Virus record (IMG/VR): IMGVR_UViG_3300002223_000003
Span: 1-43,534 of that record
DNA from: a virus
Reading direction: 5' to 3' (one strand)
DNA: 43,534 nt
In this document: piece by piece, positions 1 to 7,499 of the stretch
How the letters are laid out: each line of letters starts with the position of its first letter
Numbering within the stretch: position 1 is the stretch's first letter
Notes under the pieces: generated by a model
Told to the model about the DNA's origin: nothing
Database searches by the model: none
What the model saw: the letters and a program-made list of their open reading frames with translations, nothing else
Made by a program: the position numbers and the translations under genes

Positions 1-180
1 CCGCTGACCTTAAAGCCCCTAATCTCAAATCTGTCGGTGGCGACTTGTCTATCTATTCCTCCGCTGACCTTAAAGCCCCTAATCTCAAATCTGTCGGTGG
101 CTACTTGTTTATCTATTCCTCCGCTGACCTTAAAGCCCCTAATCTCAAATCTGTCGGTGGCGACTTGTTTATCAATTCCA
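1..180 (+). repeat. 60-bp tandem repeat, three units here
   Basis: Three head-to-tail 60-base units encode 20-aa protein repeats. Apart from the last base of the third unit, they differ only at unit positions 42 (g/t), 50 (c/t) and 55 (t/a). Each of these changes an amino acid: Asp/Tyr, Ser/Phe and Tyr/Asn. The array continues at the right end of the window. Confidence 0.95.
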
Positions 181-680
181 AAATTTCAATAGACCTAGCA
201 AAAAATCTTTGGGGAGCAAATAGAAAAAAGAATACAAAATGGAAAGTATGTAATCTAGTTCCTGACTGGCTTATTAAAAGAGTTGCAACCAAAAAAGATT
301 CCGTATTCAAAATCAATAATGTTGAACTTCCTTTTGAATGGTTTGAGAAAATCCGCAAAGATAAACTTTCTCCCGGAGAAGTTTTTGCCATAGACAATGT
401 AGAACACCGCAGAATCGCCTACGAAATGATGGACAAAGCAAAAATGAAGCAGTTAAAAGATTTTACAGTCTTAGAAACTGGCGTAGATGAAAAAGGTAAA
501 AAAGTAGAGATAGTTTCCTTTACAGTTCAAAATATGAAAGAGCCACTTATATTTTATCACTGTTTCTGTCCTAGCACCGGTAGAGAATATTTTTTACAAA
601 CTGACCAAAAAACTTGGAAACTCGCAAAGGCACGACAGTTCGGTTTTAATGAGATTATAAACTTTATAAATGAATGGTAA
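1..680 (+). CDS. Repeat protein with DUF6745-like C-terminus, 3' part of a gene that crosses the circle junction
   Basis: The frame is open from base 3 and has no start here. It continues the frame that starts at 43336, so the joined protein is about 278 aa. The N-terminal part is a run of near-identical 20-residue repeats (core SADLKAPNLKSVGG), leucine-rich-repeat or beta-solenoid in character. A lysine-rich linker follows, then a domain with HRRIAYEMMDKAK, a central beta-rich part and FYHCFCPSTGREYFLQ, ending in a tryptophan. From memory this C-terminal half resembles DUF6745, which is often joined to such repeats. No enzymatic motif is visible. A TTG at 45 is an in-frame start only if the contig is read as linear; the ATG at 43336 is preferred. 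Role unknown. Confidence 0.75.
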   Translation, partial: ADLKAPNLKSVGGDLSIYSSADLKAPNLKSVGGYLFIYSSADLKAPNLKSVGGDLFINSKISIDLAKNLWGANRKKNTKWKVCNLVPDWLIKRVATKKDSVFKINNVELPFEWFEKIRKDKLSPGEVFAIDNVEHRRIAYEMMDKAKMKQLKDFTVLETGVDEKGKKVEIVSFTVQNMKEPLIFYHCFCPSTGREYFLQTDQKTWKLAKARQFGFNEIINFINEW

Positions 681-684
681 AACT

Positions 685-813
685 ATGAAAAAGAAAAAAC
701 AAAAAACAGAAGAAGATATATCGGAATATTACCGAAAACTAGGCAAGCGAAGTGCAGAAGTTAGGCGTGCAAAGATTTTAGGCATAGAATTAAAGGATAA
801 TAAGCCGAAATAA
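685..813 (+). CDS. Small basic protein, unknown (42 aa)
   Basis: ATG to TAA, starting 5 bases after the preceding gene. The product is highly charged: it starts MKKKKQKTEEDISEYYRKLG and continues with arginine/lysine-rich helix-like sequence. It is probably translated with the repeat gene. No domain is recognised. It is the last gene before the 831 promoter. Confidence 0.5.
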   Translation: MKKKKQKTEEDISEYYRKLGKRSAEVRRAKILGIELKDNKPK

Positions 814-830
814 GTTATCCCCATATTTAC

Positions 831-859
831 TTGCGAACGAACGAACACCGTGCTAGTAT
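831..859 (+). promoter_or_regulatory. Sigma-70-type promoter of the early region
   Basis: TTGCGA (831-836), a 17-base spacer ending in TGC, then TAGTAT (854-859). The stretch GTGCTAGTATAT plus TAGGAA downstream is shared with the promoter at 36465-36493. A DnaA-box-like TTATCCCCA lies at 815-823. The promoter reads toward 1016. Confidence 0.65.
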
Positions 860-1015
860 ATAAATAGGAATAAGTTTACGGAGTTTTGGATTTTTTCTGG
901 GCCTTGCGTAAAACTTAGTCTTAGGTAGGGCAAAAGTTCTACTGACGGATTACAAATAATACTCTTTAGCCCCGCGTTTTCAATAAAGATATGCGGGGCG
1001 AAAAGAGAAAATAAT
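860..1015 (+). ncRNA. Structured 5' leader or small RNA upstream of the early genes
   Basis: The predicted start is the A of AGGAA near 866. Two inverted repeats are visible. AAGTTTACG (872-880) pairs with CGTAAAACTT (907-916) with one bulged A. GCCCCGC (969-975) pairs with GCGGGGC (993-999). The second hairpin lies 16 bases before the ATG at 1016 and has no U-run after it, so it is not a classical terminator. It could control translation start or RNA stability. No coding frame fits this stretch. Confidence 0.45.
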
Positions 1016-1234
1016 ATGCCAAACATAGACCAATTAAAAAAAGATGTAGATTTATTCTGGGAACATTCTAAACACACTACCTATCAGCCAAAGTGTTCAA
1101 CTTGCTTCAGCGAAAATCAGGGTGTAAAGGCTTCAGTTGAAAAAGGTAGGGATAATCATATTGGTCGGCTTATGACTTACATAATCTGGGGAGAAACAGG
1201 CGACTGGATTGACCCTTCTTTCCGAAAATGGTAG
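1016..1234 (+). CDS. Unknown early protein (72 aa)
   Basis: This is the first gene after the early promoter and leader, with an AG-rich stretch (aaaagagaaa) about 6 bases upstream of the ATG. The protein has one CxxC pair (KCSTC) near residue 28, a basic middle and an aromatic C-terminus. It overlaps the next ORF by 7 bases. No family is recognised. Confidence 0.6.
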   Translation: MPNIDQLKKDVDLFWEHSKHTTYQPKCSTCFSENQGVKASVEKGRDNHIGRLMTYIIWGETGDWIDPSFRKW

Positions 1235-1440
1235 CAAATATTAAAATTGAAGTATGGGAGGAAGGAAATCCTTTTAACTCTGCCGAAAAATACTACAACT
1301 CCCAACATCCCAATGATTTTAATAAAGAAGTGGAAAAATTATTAGAACAAATAAAAACTAATGAAACCAATATCAATGAAAGGGTGGGAAAAAATAAAAA
1401 TACAAATAGCGGTCAAAGACAAGCAAGACGAACTCATTAA
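1228..1440 (+). CDS. Unknown small protein (70 aa)
   Basis: It starts inside the end of the previous gene (ATGGTAG overlap). The sequence is acidic to polar, with a helical section around residues 28-45, and its basic tail overlaps the following small ORF by 65 bases. That overlap makes this frame or the next one doubtful. No recognisable family. Confidence 0.45.
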   Translation: MVANIKIEVWEEGNPFNSAEKYYNSQHPNDFNKEVEKLLEQIKTNETNINERVGKNKNTNSGQRQARRTH

Positions 1441-1504
1441 ATATTCAGTTGTATTCATCGGGTCGTATCTTATTTACAAGATTATTATTAGTTTAATTTA
1501 TTAA
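1376..1504 (+). CDS. Small predicted membrane protein (42 aa)
   Basis: ATG to TAA, ending one base before the SSB-like gene. A basic N-terminal half is followed by a hydrophobic segment (YSVVFIGSYLIYKIIISLIY) that could span the membrane once. It overlaps the preceding frame by 65 bases, so only one of the two may be real here. The hydrophobic segment and the tight junction to 1506 favour this one. Confidence 0.45.
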   Translation: MKGWEKIKIQIAVKDKQDELIKYSVVFIGSYLIYKIIISLIY

Positions 1505-1505
1505 A

Positions 1506-2045
1506 ATGAGTATACCAAAAGACATAAAAATACCACGAAGTAGCCAGTTTGGAAAGTTGAAAGACGGGGTTAATAAGTTTAGGGTTTTATCAGATATTAT
1601 TTTTGGTTGGGAAGGATGGAAAGATAATAAGCCTTTCAGGCACGAGGGCGAGGTCTGCAAGATTAAGCCGGAACAGGTGGACTTAAATCAAAATGGCAAA
1701 CCCAACATAAATTATTTTTGGGCTATGGTGGTATGGAATTATCAAGACAAAGCGATTCAAGTGCTAGAACTTACTCAAAAGACCATTATGACTCCTCTTT
1801 ATGATTTAGAGCAGAATGAGGATTGGGGCGACTTAAAAAATTACGATGTTCAAATTAAAAAAGAAAAGGTCGGTGATAAAACAACTTATACCACTTTGGG
1901 AATACCACCAAAACCAATTTCAAAAGAGATTAATGATGCCTTTGAGGCAACTGAAGTAAAGCTAGAGAAAATCTTTGAAAATGAATATCCAATGCCGACA
2001 GATGACGGCGATGAGATTGACAAAGAGGACAATCCTTTTAATTAG
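1506..2045 (+). CDS. Phage single-stranded DNA-binding protein-like (179 aa)
   Basis: The pattern fits a family of phage ssDNA-binding or replication-associated proteins: KFRVLSD near residue 24, GWEGW, a central WAMVVWNYQDKAIQVLELTQ beta-rich stretch, WGDLKNYDV, and a very acidic tail ending DKEDNPFN. Acidic tails ending in a Phe-containing motif are typical of SSBs, where they contact replication partners. It sits in the early operon near the RusA resolvase, consistent with DNA replication or recombination. Family assignment is from pattern memory and was not searched. Confidence 0.6.
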   Translation: MSIPKDIKIPRSSQFGKLKDGVNKFRVLSDIIFGWEGWKDNKPFRHEGEVCKIKPEQVDLNQNGKPNINYFWAMVVWNYQDKAIQVLELTQKTIMTPLYDLEQNEDWGDLKNYDVQIKKEKVGDKTTYTTLGIPPKPISKEINDAFEATEVKLEKIFENEYPMPTDDGDEIDKEDNPFN

Positions 2046-2063
2046 CCCCTAGAATGCGCTACA

Positions 2064-2447
2064 ATGCCCCACAACACGAGAAAACGCGATAAACGCCCTG
2101 GAGTCAAGCAACGCACTAATCAGCAATCCAGGGCGTTATACAAAGGACTGACTTTATTGGCCAACAAATTAAATGAGATGGGGTTGGATGCTAGGAAAGT
2201 CCTAAAACCCACTTATGAGATTTGGTGGACGAAGGAAATGGTGCATGACCACTTATGGATTCCTTTTCAAGAAGCAAAATACAAAACAAACAGCACGATA
2301 TTCTTACATAAACAAGGGCAGATAGAGGAGATATGGGATGATTTATTCAGGAATTTGGGGCAGAAGTTTAATGTAGAATACATAGATTTCCCAAACGACC
2401 CCGTGAAACAATTTGAAAAGGTTTCACATGGAATATATAGACCATGA
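2064..2447 (+). CDS. Conserved phage early protein (127 aa)
   Basis: A very basic N-terminus (residues 1-20) precedes NQQSRALYKGLTLLANKLNE, then a pattern with KPTYEIWWTKEMVHDHLW and an E/D-rich segment ending GQKFNVEY. I recall this pattern as a widespread phage protein found near SSB and RusA genes. Its function is not established to my knowledge; a recombination role has been suggested for neighbours of this type. The next gene overlaps its stop by 4 bases. Confidence 0.6.
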   Translation: MPHNTRKRDKRPGVKQRTNQQSRALYKGLTLLANKLNEMGLDARKVLKPTYEIWWTKEMVHDHLWIPFQEAKYKTNSTIFLHKQGQIEEIWDDLFRNLGQKFNVEYIDFPNDPVKQFEKVSHGIYRP

Positions 2448-2758
2448 CACAAAAAACCACACAACATCAAAAGATAATTGAAATGCAAAAAGATGGACTT
2501 TGGCATTGTGTAAATGAATATCGGGCTATGTTTGTCTTTAATGGTTGGAAGCGTAGAATAGAGATAGAAGGTAGAAAAAACCGCAACGAACTACCTACTG
2601 GAAAATACATTTTTGAAGAAAGAAAATGTGAACACGGCATTAACAACCAAAAAGATTACCGCATGTTTATCAACGAACGGCTATACAAGAAAGTTCAATA
2701 TACCATCCCAGATTTAGGAAAGCAGATTACATTATTTGAAAAGGTCGGCATAAGTTAG
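2444..2758 (+). CDS. Unknown early protein, possible winged-helix N-terminus (104 aa)
   Basis: It begins in an ATGA overlap with the previous stop. Residues 1-30 (QKIIEMQKDGLWHCVNEYRA) look like a helix-turn-helix opening as in small winged-helix proteins, but this is weak. The rest has a basic, beta-rich character. No catalytic motif is seen. It is part of the early operon. Confidence 0.5.
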   Translation: MTQKTTQHQKIIEMQKDGLWHCVNEYRAMFVFNGWKRRIEIEGRKNRNELPTGKYIFEERKCEHGINNQKDYRMFINERLYKKVQYTIPDLGKQITLFEKVGIS

Positions 2759-2798
2759 AAGTGAAATTATAAATTAACTTGGCATACTGTCGAATTTT

Positions 2799-3176
2799 AT
2801 GGAAAAACAATTAAAAAGTATGATGAATATAGAACACAAGCAAATTAACTTTAATATACAGGCAAAACCTTTAACGGTAAATAAGGCGTGGGTGGGTGGT
2901 AGAAGATTTAGAAGTCCTGAATATAAAAGTTTTGAAAAAGAAATAGCATATTTTTTACCAAAAATTACTGTTAAAGGAGAAGTAGAAATACGCTACAAGT
3001 TTTATATTAAGAATTATAACCGAACTGATGTAAGTAATTTGATAAAGATTTTAGAGGATATTTTAGTAGCCAATGGAATAATTGAAGACGATAGGTTTGT
3101 TAAAAAGTTTTCGGCAGAGAAGTTTAAAAATGACAACGAATCAATACAAATTTTAATAAAGCAATATGAAAGGTAA
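2799..3176 (+). CDS. rusA: RusA-family Holliday junction resolvase (125 aa)
   Basis: RusA enzymes cut four-way DNA junctions as metal-dependent dimers. The family signature is clear: NRTDVSNLIKILEDIL then NGIIEDDRFV, with Asp77, Asp87, Asp97 and Asp98 in the positions used for metal binding. The length is normal for the family (about 120 aa). An internal ATG pair at residues 8-9 (MMNIEHKQINF) is an alternative start. In a phage without its own polymerase this enzyme would resolve branched DNA before packaging. It overlaps the next gene by 11 bases. Confidence 0.85.
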   Translation: MEKQLKSMMNIEHKQINFNIQAKPLTVNKAWVGGRRFRSPEYKSFEKEIAYFLPKITVKGEVEIRYKFYIKNYNRTDVSNLIKILEDILVANGIIEDDRFVKKFSAEKFKNDNESIQILIKQYER

Positions 3177-3363
3177 AATAATAATCCCCAAAATGAAATA
3201 TCCGCCTTTGCCTCCTTTTAAGTTAAGAAGTGAAAAACAAATGGAAGAACTCTTACACCGGGCACGAGTAGTTGCTCGCAAAAATCAGATTTCTATGCTA
3301 AAATTAGAACAAGATATACCCTCTTTTTTGACAAGCATTAGGAAAAACAGAAAAATGAAATGA
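3166..3363 (+). CDS. Unknown basic protein (65 aa)
   Basis: It starts inside the end of rusA. It has a proline-rich start (KYPPLPPFKL) and then a charged helical part. The strong basic bias and the position next to a resolvase allow DNA binding, but nothing specific supports it. The 108 bases after it hold no convincing gene. Confidence 0.45.
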   Translation: MKGKIIIPKMKYPPLPPFKLRSEKQMEELLHRARVVARKNQISMLKLEQDIPSFLTSIRKNRKMK

Positions 3364-3471
3364 AGAAATAATACACCCCAAGGGTTCAGAATGGAGAATA
3401 AATTAGCACTCTTTCATAGACCACCTAACCGAGGGAAAGGACATTAACAGCTTCTTTAAGGAATTATTAGA

Positions 3472-3603
3472 ATGAAAACAATACTTTTAATTATAATACT
3501 GCTCTTATTGTTTACTATCTCTAATGAAATGCACAAAATTCAACAACAAAATGTACTTCTATGCCAATTAGTAAATACATCATCTAATATAATTTGTAAA
3601 TAA
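3472..3603 (+). CDS. Small secreted or membrane-anchored protein (43 aa)
   Basis: ATG to TAA, 4 bases before the next gene. MK is followed by a hydrophobic core (TILLIIILLLLFTI), then a polar part with two cysteines. This has the shape of a signal anchor or of a spanin/holin-like peptide, but it lies far from the lysis genes. No lipobox is seen. Confidence 0.45.
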   Translation: MKTILLIIILLLLFTISNEMHKIQQQNVLLCQLVNTSSNIICK

Positions 3604-3607
3604 TTTT

Positions 3608-4078
3608 ATGTCTCTCTCAAACGAACAAAAGAATAAGATAAAAGAAAAGTTTGAAAAAACATTTGAAGAGTGCAATGGGGGATTTTTAATAAATTCTTGG
3701 GCAACAAGAGATAATTTTCTTGACTTCTTCCTCTCCCAGTTTGACTCTCTCCAAGCAGAAGCAAAAGAAGAATATAAATCCTGTGGAAAAGAAAGAAGTC
3801 CTTTATGGGATACATTCGTAGATATAATTGACGAGCAATTTCCTAAAGGTCAATGTAAAGAAAGAGGCAAAGCACTGGTAATGTTAGCATATATAGATAT
3901 GGCAGTTTCTTCTTTAATAAAAAAAGCAAGAGAAGAATTGAGGAAAGAGATAGAGAAGATGTATAAACAATCCACCATAAATCAACATCACAAATATATA
4001 GAAGATAACACACAATATAATTCTGCCCTAGACGATATATTACAAATCTTAAATAAATATGAAAAAGATTTTACATAA
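3608..4078 (+). CDS. Unknown, mostly helical protein (156 aa)
   Basis: The protein looks largely alpha-helical. A central block with PKGQCKERGKALVMLAYIDM resembles a conserved stretch I have seen in uncharacterised phage and metagenome proteins. The C-terminal 50 residues are charged and may form a coiled coil. It overlaps the next small ORF by 20 bases. Function unknown. Confidence 0.6.
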   Translation: MSLSNEQKNKIKEKFEKTFEECNGGFLINSWATRDNFLDFFLSQFDSLQAEAKEEYKSCGKERSPLWDTFVDIIDEQFPKGQCKERGKALVMLAYIDMAVSSLIKKAREELRKEIEKMYKQSTINQHHKYIEDNTQYNSALDDILQILNKYEKDFT

Positions 4079-4205
4079 AATTGCCCACTGGCTACACTTA
4101 AATTCCACAGAAGAAGTGATTGTATTCAATCAAAGTAAGGGTATGCAAATGAGTTATAGAAATGAATGTTTAGAGTATGGTAGATGCTTATTAACTAACA
4201 AATAA
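4059..4205 (+). CDS. Unknown small protein (48 aa)
   Basis: It begins at an ATG inside the last codons of the preceding gene and ends 2 bases before the next ORF. It begins with a basic helix (MKKILHKIAHWLHL) and carries two cysteines near the end. The tight tandem arrangement with three equal-sized small ORFs (48 aa each) supports translation. Confidence 0.4.
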   Translation: MKKILHKIAHWLHLNSTEEVIVFNQSKGMQMSYRNECLEYGRCLLTNK

Positions 4206-4207
4206 TT

Positions 4208-4354
4208 ATGGAAATAAAAAATCTAAGAGAATGGTATATTAGAAAAGAGGGTCAAGTTTCAACAGCTATAAACAGAGAAGCAACTATTGGAGAATTGATG
4301 GATGTAGTAGCTATTCTTATTAAAGAAATAGAATTATTAAAAATTAAGAAGTAA
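4208..4354 (+). CDS. Unknown small helical protein (48 aa)
   Basis: This is the second of three consecutive 48-aa ORFs. The C-terminal half (GELMDVVAILIKEIELLKIKK) is an amphipathic helix suitable for a coiled coil. One base separates it from the next ATG. Confidence 0.45.
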   Translation: MEIKNLREWYIRKEGQVSTAINREATIGELMDVVAILIKEIELLKIKK

Positions 4355-4355
4355 A

Positions 4356-4502
4356 ATGATAACCTTAAAGCTAAATTGTAGCCGATGCGGAGAAAGTGTA
4401 ATCCGGCACAGCAATATACCTAGGCCAATGTGTAGAAAGTGCGTTTTAAAAAGAAGATGGGAAAGAAGGGTTGCAATTAGAAAGGAGAAGAGTATAATAT
4501 AA
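4356..4502 (+). CDS. Small zinc-ribbon protein (48 aa)
   Basis: The knuckles CSRCG and CRKC (residues 8-11 and 26-29) form a CxxC-x14-CxxC zinc site, followed by an arginine/lysine-rich helix. Such small zinc ribbons are common phage DNA- or RNA-binding proteins. It is the last gene of the early block before the sugar cassette. Confidence 0.5.
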   Translation: MITLKLNCSRCGESVIRHSNIPRPMCRKCVLKRRWERRVAIRKEKSII

Positions 4503-4547
4503 TAATAATTATTATGATATATTCAACCAAGAATATAATTATAATAC

Positions 4548-5576
4548 ATGAATCCTAGTGATTTTACAAGATTAGCAAATAACTTCTACATATCCAAAGG
4601 AATGGAGTCCAATATTGAACGTATCAGTATAGACGCTGATTTTGTAAATTATTATGTTGAAAATCAAAAAGGTTTTCCTAGTTCTAAGGTGGCTTTAGTG
4701 TTTATTTGCCTTAATCCTTTATATTGGCAGTATGCTCCTGAAATGGTGGCTGGAGCCAAAAGATTTTTTCTTCCCGGTCATGAAACTGATTTTTTCTTTT
4801 GGACAGATATACCGACAGAGGGAGTAAAAGATAAAATAACACAGGCCTGGAAAGAACGAGGAAAGGATGTGGAAAATCCTGATGTTATAAAAACTATAAA
4901 CGATATAAGTAGCGCAATTATAGATTTACGAAATAAAAAAGATATAACTCTATTCCCCACCGAAGCGGTTGATTGGCCTTACCCTACTTTATTACGCTAT
5001 AATCTTTTTTTACAGCAAGAGGAAAAACTAAAAGAATACGACTATATTTTTTATTGTGATGTAGATATGAAGTTTGTAAATGTGGTAGGGGATGAAATTT
5101 TACCCAAAGAGGGGATTATGGCCGCCCAGCACCCAATGTATGCTCTCAAAAAAGAATATTGGCCACCCTATGAACCCAACGAGCTTTCAGCTTCATATAT
5201 CAAACGCCCCGGCAAATTGATAGAAGAAAATGGCAAGCCTAGATTTATGCCTCTTTACTTCGCTGGAGGATTTCAAGGAGGTAAATCAGATAAATACCTA
5301 GAAGCTATGAAAACTACCAAAAAGATTATTGAAATTGATTTAACTCAATCATATATTCCTATTTGGAACGATGAATCTGCCTGGAATAAGTATTTATCAG
5401 AAAATTCGCCAGATGTAATTCTTACACCTTCCTATGTTTACCCTGATAGTTTAATAGAGCAATTTTATATTCCACTGTGGGGCTGTAATTACCAACCAAA
5501 ACTTATGACATTAACAAAATGGTTTTCTACTTCTAAAGAGGGTGGGGAAGCCGTAGCCAAGATGCTTAAAAAATGA
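4548..5576 (+). CDS. Glycosyltransferase family 6 (ABO/alpha-1,3-galactosyl type), 342 aa
   Basis: GT6 enzymes transfer Gal or GalNAc in alpha-1,3 linkage from UDP-sugar, retaining configuration. Landmarks run in family order: an N-terminal beta strand (VALVFICLNP), FFLPGHETDFFFWTD near 72-87, the metal site DVD at 171-173, AQHPMY at 194-198, the acceptor loop YFAGGFQGG at 237-245, WNDESAWNKYL at 273-283 and TPSYVYP at 293-299. Bacterial GT6 members usually carry NxN instead of DxD; this one keeps DxD like the vertebrate and cyanophage members. There is no transmembrane anchor. It opens the sugar cassette, and AT-rich DNA just upstream has two TATAAT strings (4534, 4540). Confidence 0.85.
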   Translation: MNPSDFTRLANNFYISKGMESNIERISIDADFVNYYVENQKGFPSSKVALVFICLNPLYWQYAPEMVAGAKRFFLPGHETDFFFWTDIPTEGVKDKITQAWKERGKDVENPDVIKTINDISSAIIDLRNKKDITLFPTEAVDWPYPTLLRYNLFLQQEEKLKEYDYIFYCDVDMKFVNVVGDEILPKEGIMAAQHPMYALKKEYWPPYEPNELSASYIKRPGKLIEENGKPRFMPLYFAGGFQGGKSDKYLEAMKTTKKIIEIDLTQSYIPIWNDESAWNKYLSENSPDVILTPSYVYPDSLIEQFYIPLWGCNYQPKLMTLTKWFSTSKEGGEAVAKMLKK

Positions 5577-5607
5577 TTATAATTAGAAATAAGCGGGAAA
5601 AATTAAA

Positions 5608-6273
5608 ATGTTGACCATCAGCATAAGTTCATATAACCAGGCAGGATATTTACCAGATGCTATTGAAAGTGCGTTAACTCAGACTACGCCGTGCCAAGTT
5701 ATTGTGGTAGATGATGGGAGCACGGATAATTCTTTAAAAATTGCCCAAAGTTATGAACCTCAAATTAAAGTCGTTTCGCAAGTGAATAAAGGTCTTCCAT
5801 CTGCTCGCAATACTGGTATTATGTGGGCAACAGGAGATTTTGTGTTGCCACTTGATGCAGACGATATACTTTTACCTGATTGTGTTGAAAAGATTTTAGA
5901 AGTCATAAAACAAAATCCCAACGCTGATATAATTGCCCCCTCTTTCAAGTGTTTTGGTAAAGGAGAAGATACGATTATTTTAAAAGAAAATATCATTTTA
6001 AAAGATTTTGAGACAGGTAATTATTTACCATATTTTTGCGCTATCAAAAGGGAAAAACTTTTAGAGATAGGTGGATATAGTCCTAAAATGATATGGGGAT
6101 GGGAGGATTTGCATTTGTGGATAAACTTGTTGTCTAGGGGTGCGATAGTAAAAACTATACCTAAAGTTTTGGTTTTATACCGCACGAAAGAAAAATCAAT
6201 GTGGACCGACAGCAAAGACCATGCTGAAGAATTACAAGCTCAGATAAATAAAGATTTTCCAACTATTTTTTAA
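5608..6273 (+). CDS. Glycosyltransferase family 2 (221 aa)
   Basis: This is a GT-A fold sugar transferase. The nucleotide-binding DDGSTD lies at 35-40 and the metal-binding DADD at 83-86. The acceptor or base motif WGWEDLHLW in the last third corresponds to the ED region of GT2 enzymes. The protein is short, ending soon after the catalytic domain, so no membrane segment is present and it should act in the cytosol. It lies directly after GT6 and 6 bases before an HNH gene. Confidence 0.85.
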   Translation: MLTISISSYNQAGYLPDAIESALTQTTPCQVIVVDDGSTDNSLKIAQSYEPQIKVVSQVNKGLPSARNTGIMWATGDFVLPLDADDILLPDCVEKILEVIKQNPNADIIAPSFKCFGKGEDTIILKENIILKDFETGNYLPYFCAIKREKLLEIGGYSPKMIWGWEDLHLWINLLSRGAIVKTIPKVLVLYRTKEKSMWTDSKDHAEELQAQINKDFPTIF

Positions 6274-6279
6274 TACCAA

Positions 6280-6918
6280 ATGCCAAAAGGGATACCTAAA
6301 AATGGAATAAATAGAGGATGGTTTACCAATAGTCCTAGACCCTACAAGAAAACAGGTATTTTAAAAGTATGTAAGTGTGGTAAGGAATTCTATTGTGAAA
6401 AAAATGTGATTGAGAGAAAAAAATATTGTTCAACTGTGTGTTTTTATAATTATAAAAGCTATGGTTATATTCATAGCGAAGAAACAAACAAGAAAATAAG
6501 TTTAAGTAATAAAGGAAAAAAACTTTCAGAAGAAATTAGAAAAAAAATAAGTCTTGCCCGAATTGGCAAATCTTCTCCTAAAAAAGGTAAAGAATATCCT
6601 CACTTACAAGGAGAAAATAGTTCTAGGTGGATTGAGGATAGAAGTAGGATAAAGAAAAGTGATAAAAAACATTTAGATTGTGGTTACATATCTTGGATGT
6701 TGAAAGTCAAAAGGAGAGATAATTGGAAATGTAAAATAGAAAACTTAGACTGTAAAGGTCGTTTAGAAGCTCACCACATACTTCCATGGAGGGATTATCC
6801 TGAACTTAGGTATGAGGCTAACAATGGCATCACTTTGTGCCACTTCCATCATCCTCGCAAGAGAACTGAAGAAGAAAGATTATCTCCTTACTTTAGAGAA
6901 ATAATCAGTCAGAACTAA
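6280..6918 (+). CDS. HNH homing endonuclease with NUMOD3-like motifs (212 aa)
   Basis: N-terminal zinc-finger-like part (CKCGKEFYC...YCSTVC, about 33-61), then two NUMOD3-type DNA-binding repeats (HSEETNKKISLSNKGKKLSE and EIRKKISLARIGK), then a C-terminal HNH nuclease (EAHHILPWRD ... ITLCHFHH). NUMOD3 plus nuclease is typical of free-standing homing endonucleases of phages. It is wedged between two glycosyltransferases with 6-base and 2-base gaps, so it has inserted without breaking either gene. Transfer of this cassette by homing is an inference. Confidence 0.85.
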   Translation: MPKGIPKNGINRGWFTNSPRPYKKTGILKVCKCGKEFYCEKNVIERKKYCSTVCFYNYKSYGYIHSEETNKKISLSNKGKKLSEEIRKKISLARIGKSSPKKGKEYPHLQGENSSRWIEDRSRIKKSDKKHLDCGYISWMLKVKRRDNWKCKIENLDCKGRLEAHHILPWRDYPELRYEANNGITLCHFHHPRKRTEEERLSPYFREIISQN

Positions 6919-6920
6919 TT

Positions 6921-7499
6921 TTGAAACCGATAAGAAATTATATGGGTGGGTTAGGTAATAGACTTTTTCAATATGCCTATTTATATTCGCAAGTCAGAGA
7001 AGGTAAACTACCTGATATATATTTACAAGACCATAAATACTTTGACAAGTATAAACAGGAGTTGGTAGATATTTTAAGTGTAGATATAATAAAAAGCGAT
7101 TATGTTTCTTTACATATTAGAAGGGGCGATTACAAAAATAATTCTTTCTATGTGGATTTAACACAGACAGATTATTACGATAGAGCGATAGCAGAATTTC
7201 CCAATGATAAATTTTTGGTATTTTGTGCCGATAGGCAAAGTGGGAGTGATGATACATTAGACCAAGAATGGGTAATGAATTGGTTAGAAGCGAAATATGG
7301 CGATAAAGTCAAGTTATTCAAGGGTTTTGACGACATAGAGGATTTTAATAATCAAGCGGGTTGTAAAGCCCACATTATAGCCAACTCCAGTTTTTCCTAT
7401 TGGTGTGCTTATGTTGGTGGAGGAAAGGTTATAGCACCAAAAGAATGGTTCGTCGCAGGTAAAGAAATGACATTACCAAATAATTTTATCCGAATATGA
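6921..7499 (+). CDS. GT11-type fucosyltransferase-like protein (192 aa)
   Basis: GT11 alpha-1,2-fucosyltransferase landmarks: GGLGNRLFQYA at 9-19, SLHIRRGDY at 63-71, IIANSSFSYWCAY near 152-164, and VIAPKEWF. These are the family's conserved motifs I to III. The protein is much shorter than the usual 280-300 aa because the segment between motif I and the RRGD motif is only about 45 residues. The TTG start is chosen because family members begin 6-8 residues before GGLGN. It overlaps the next start by 4 bases. Confidence 0.8.
   Translation: MKPIRNYMGGLGNRLFQYAYLYSQVREGKLPDIYLQDHKYFDKYKQELVDILSVDIIKSDYVSLHIRRGDYKNNSFYVDLTQTDYYDRAIAEFPNDKFLVFCADRQSGSDDTLDQEWVMNWLEAKYGDKVKLFKGFDDIEDFNNQAGCKAHIIANSSFSYWCAYVGGGKVIAPKEWFVAGKEMTLPNNFIRI

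Noticed and set aside
1-180. Tandem 60-bp units as a CRISPR array
   Set aside because: No distinct spacers: the units are contiguous, nearly identical and encode a protein repeat in frame.
6274-6920. Group I intron around the HNH gene
   Set aside because: The flanking genes are complete on each side, with gaps of only 6 and 2 bases, so there is no room for intron RNA.
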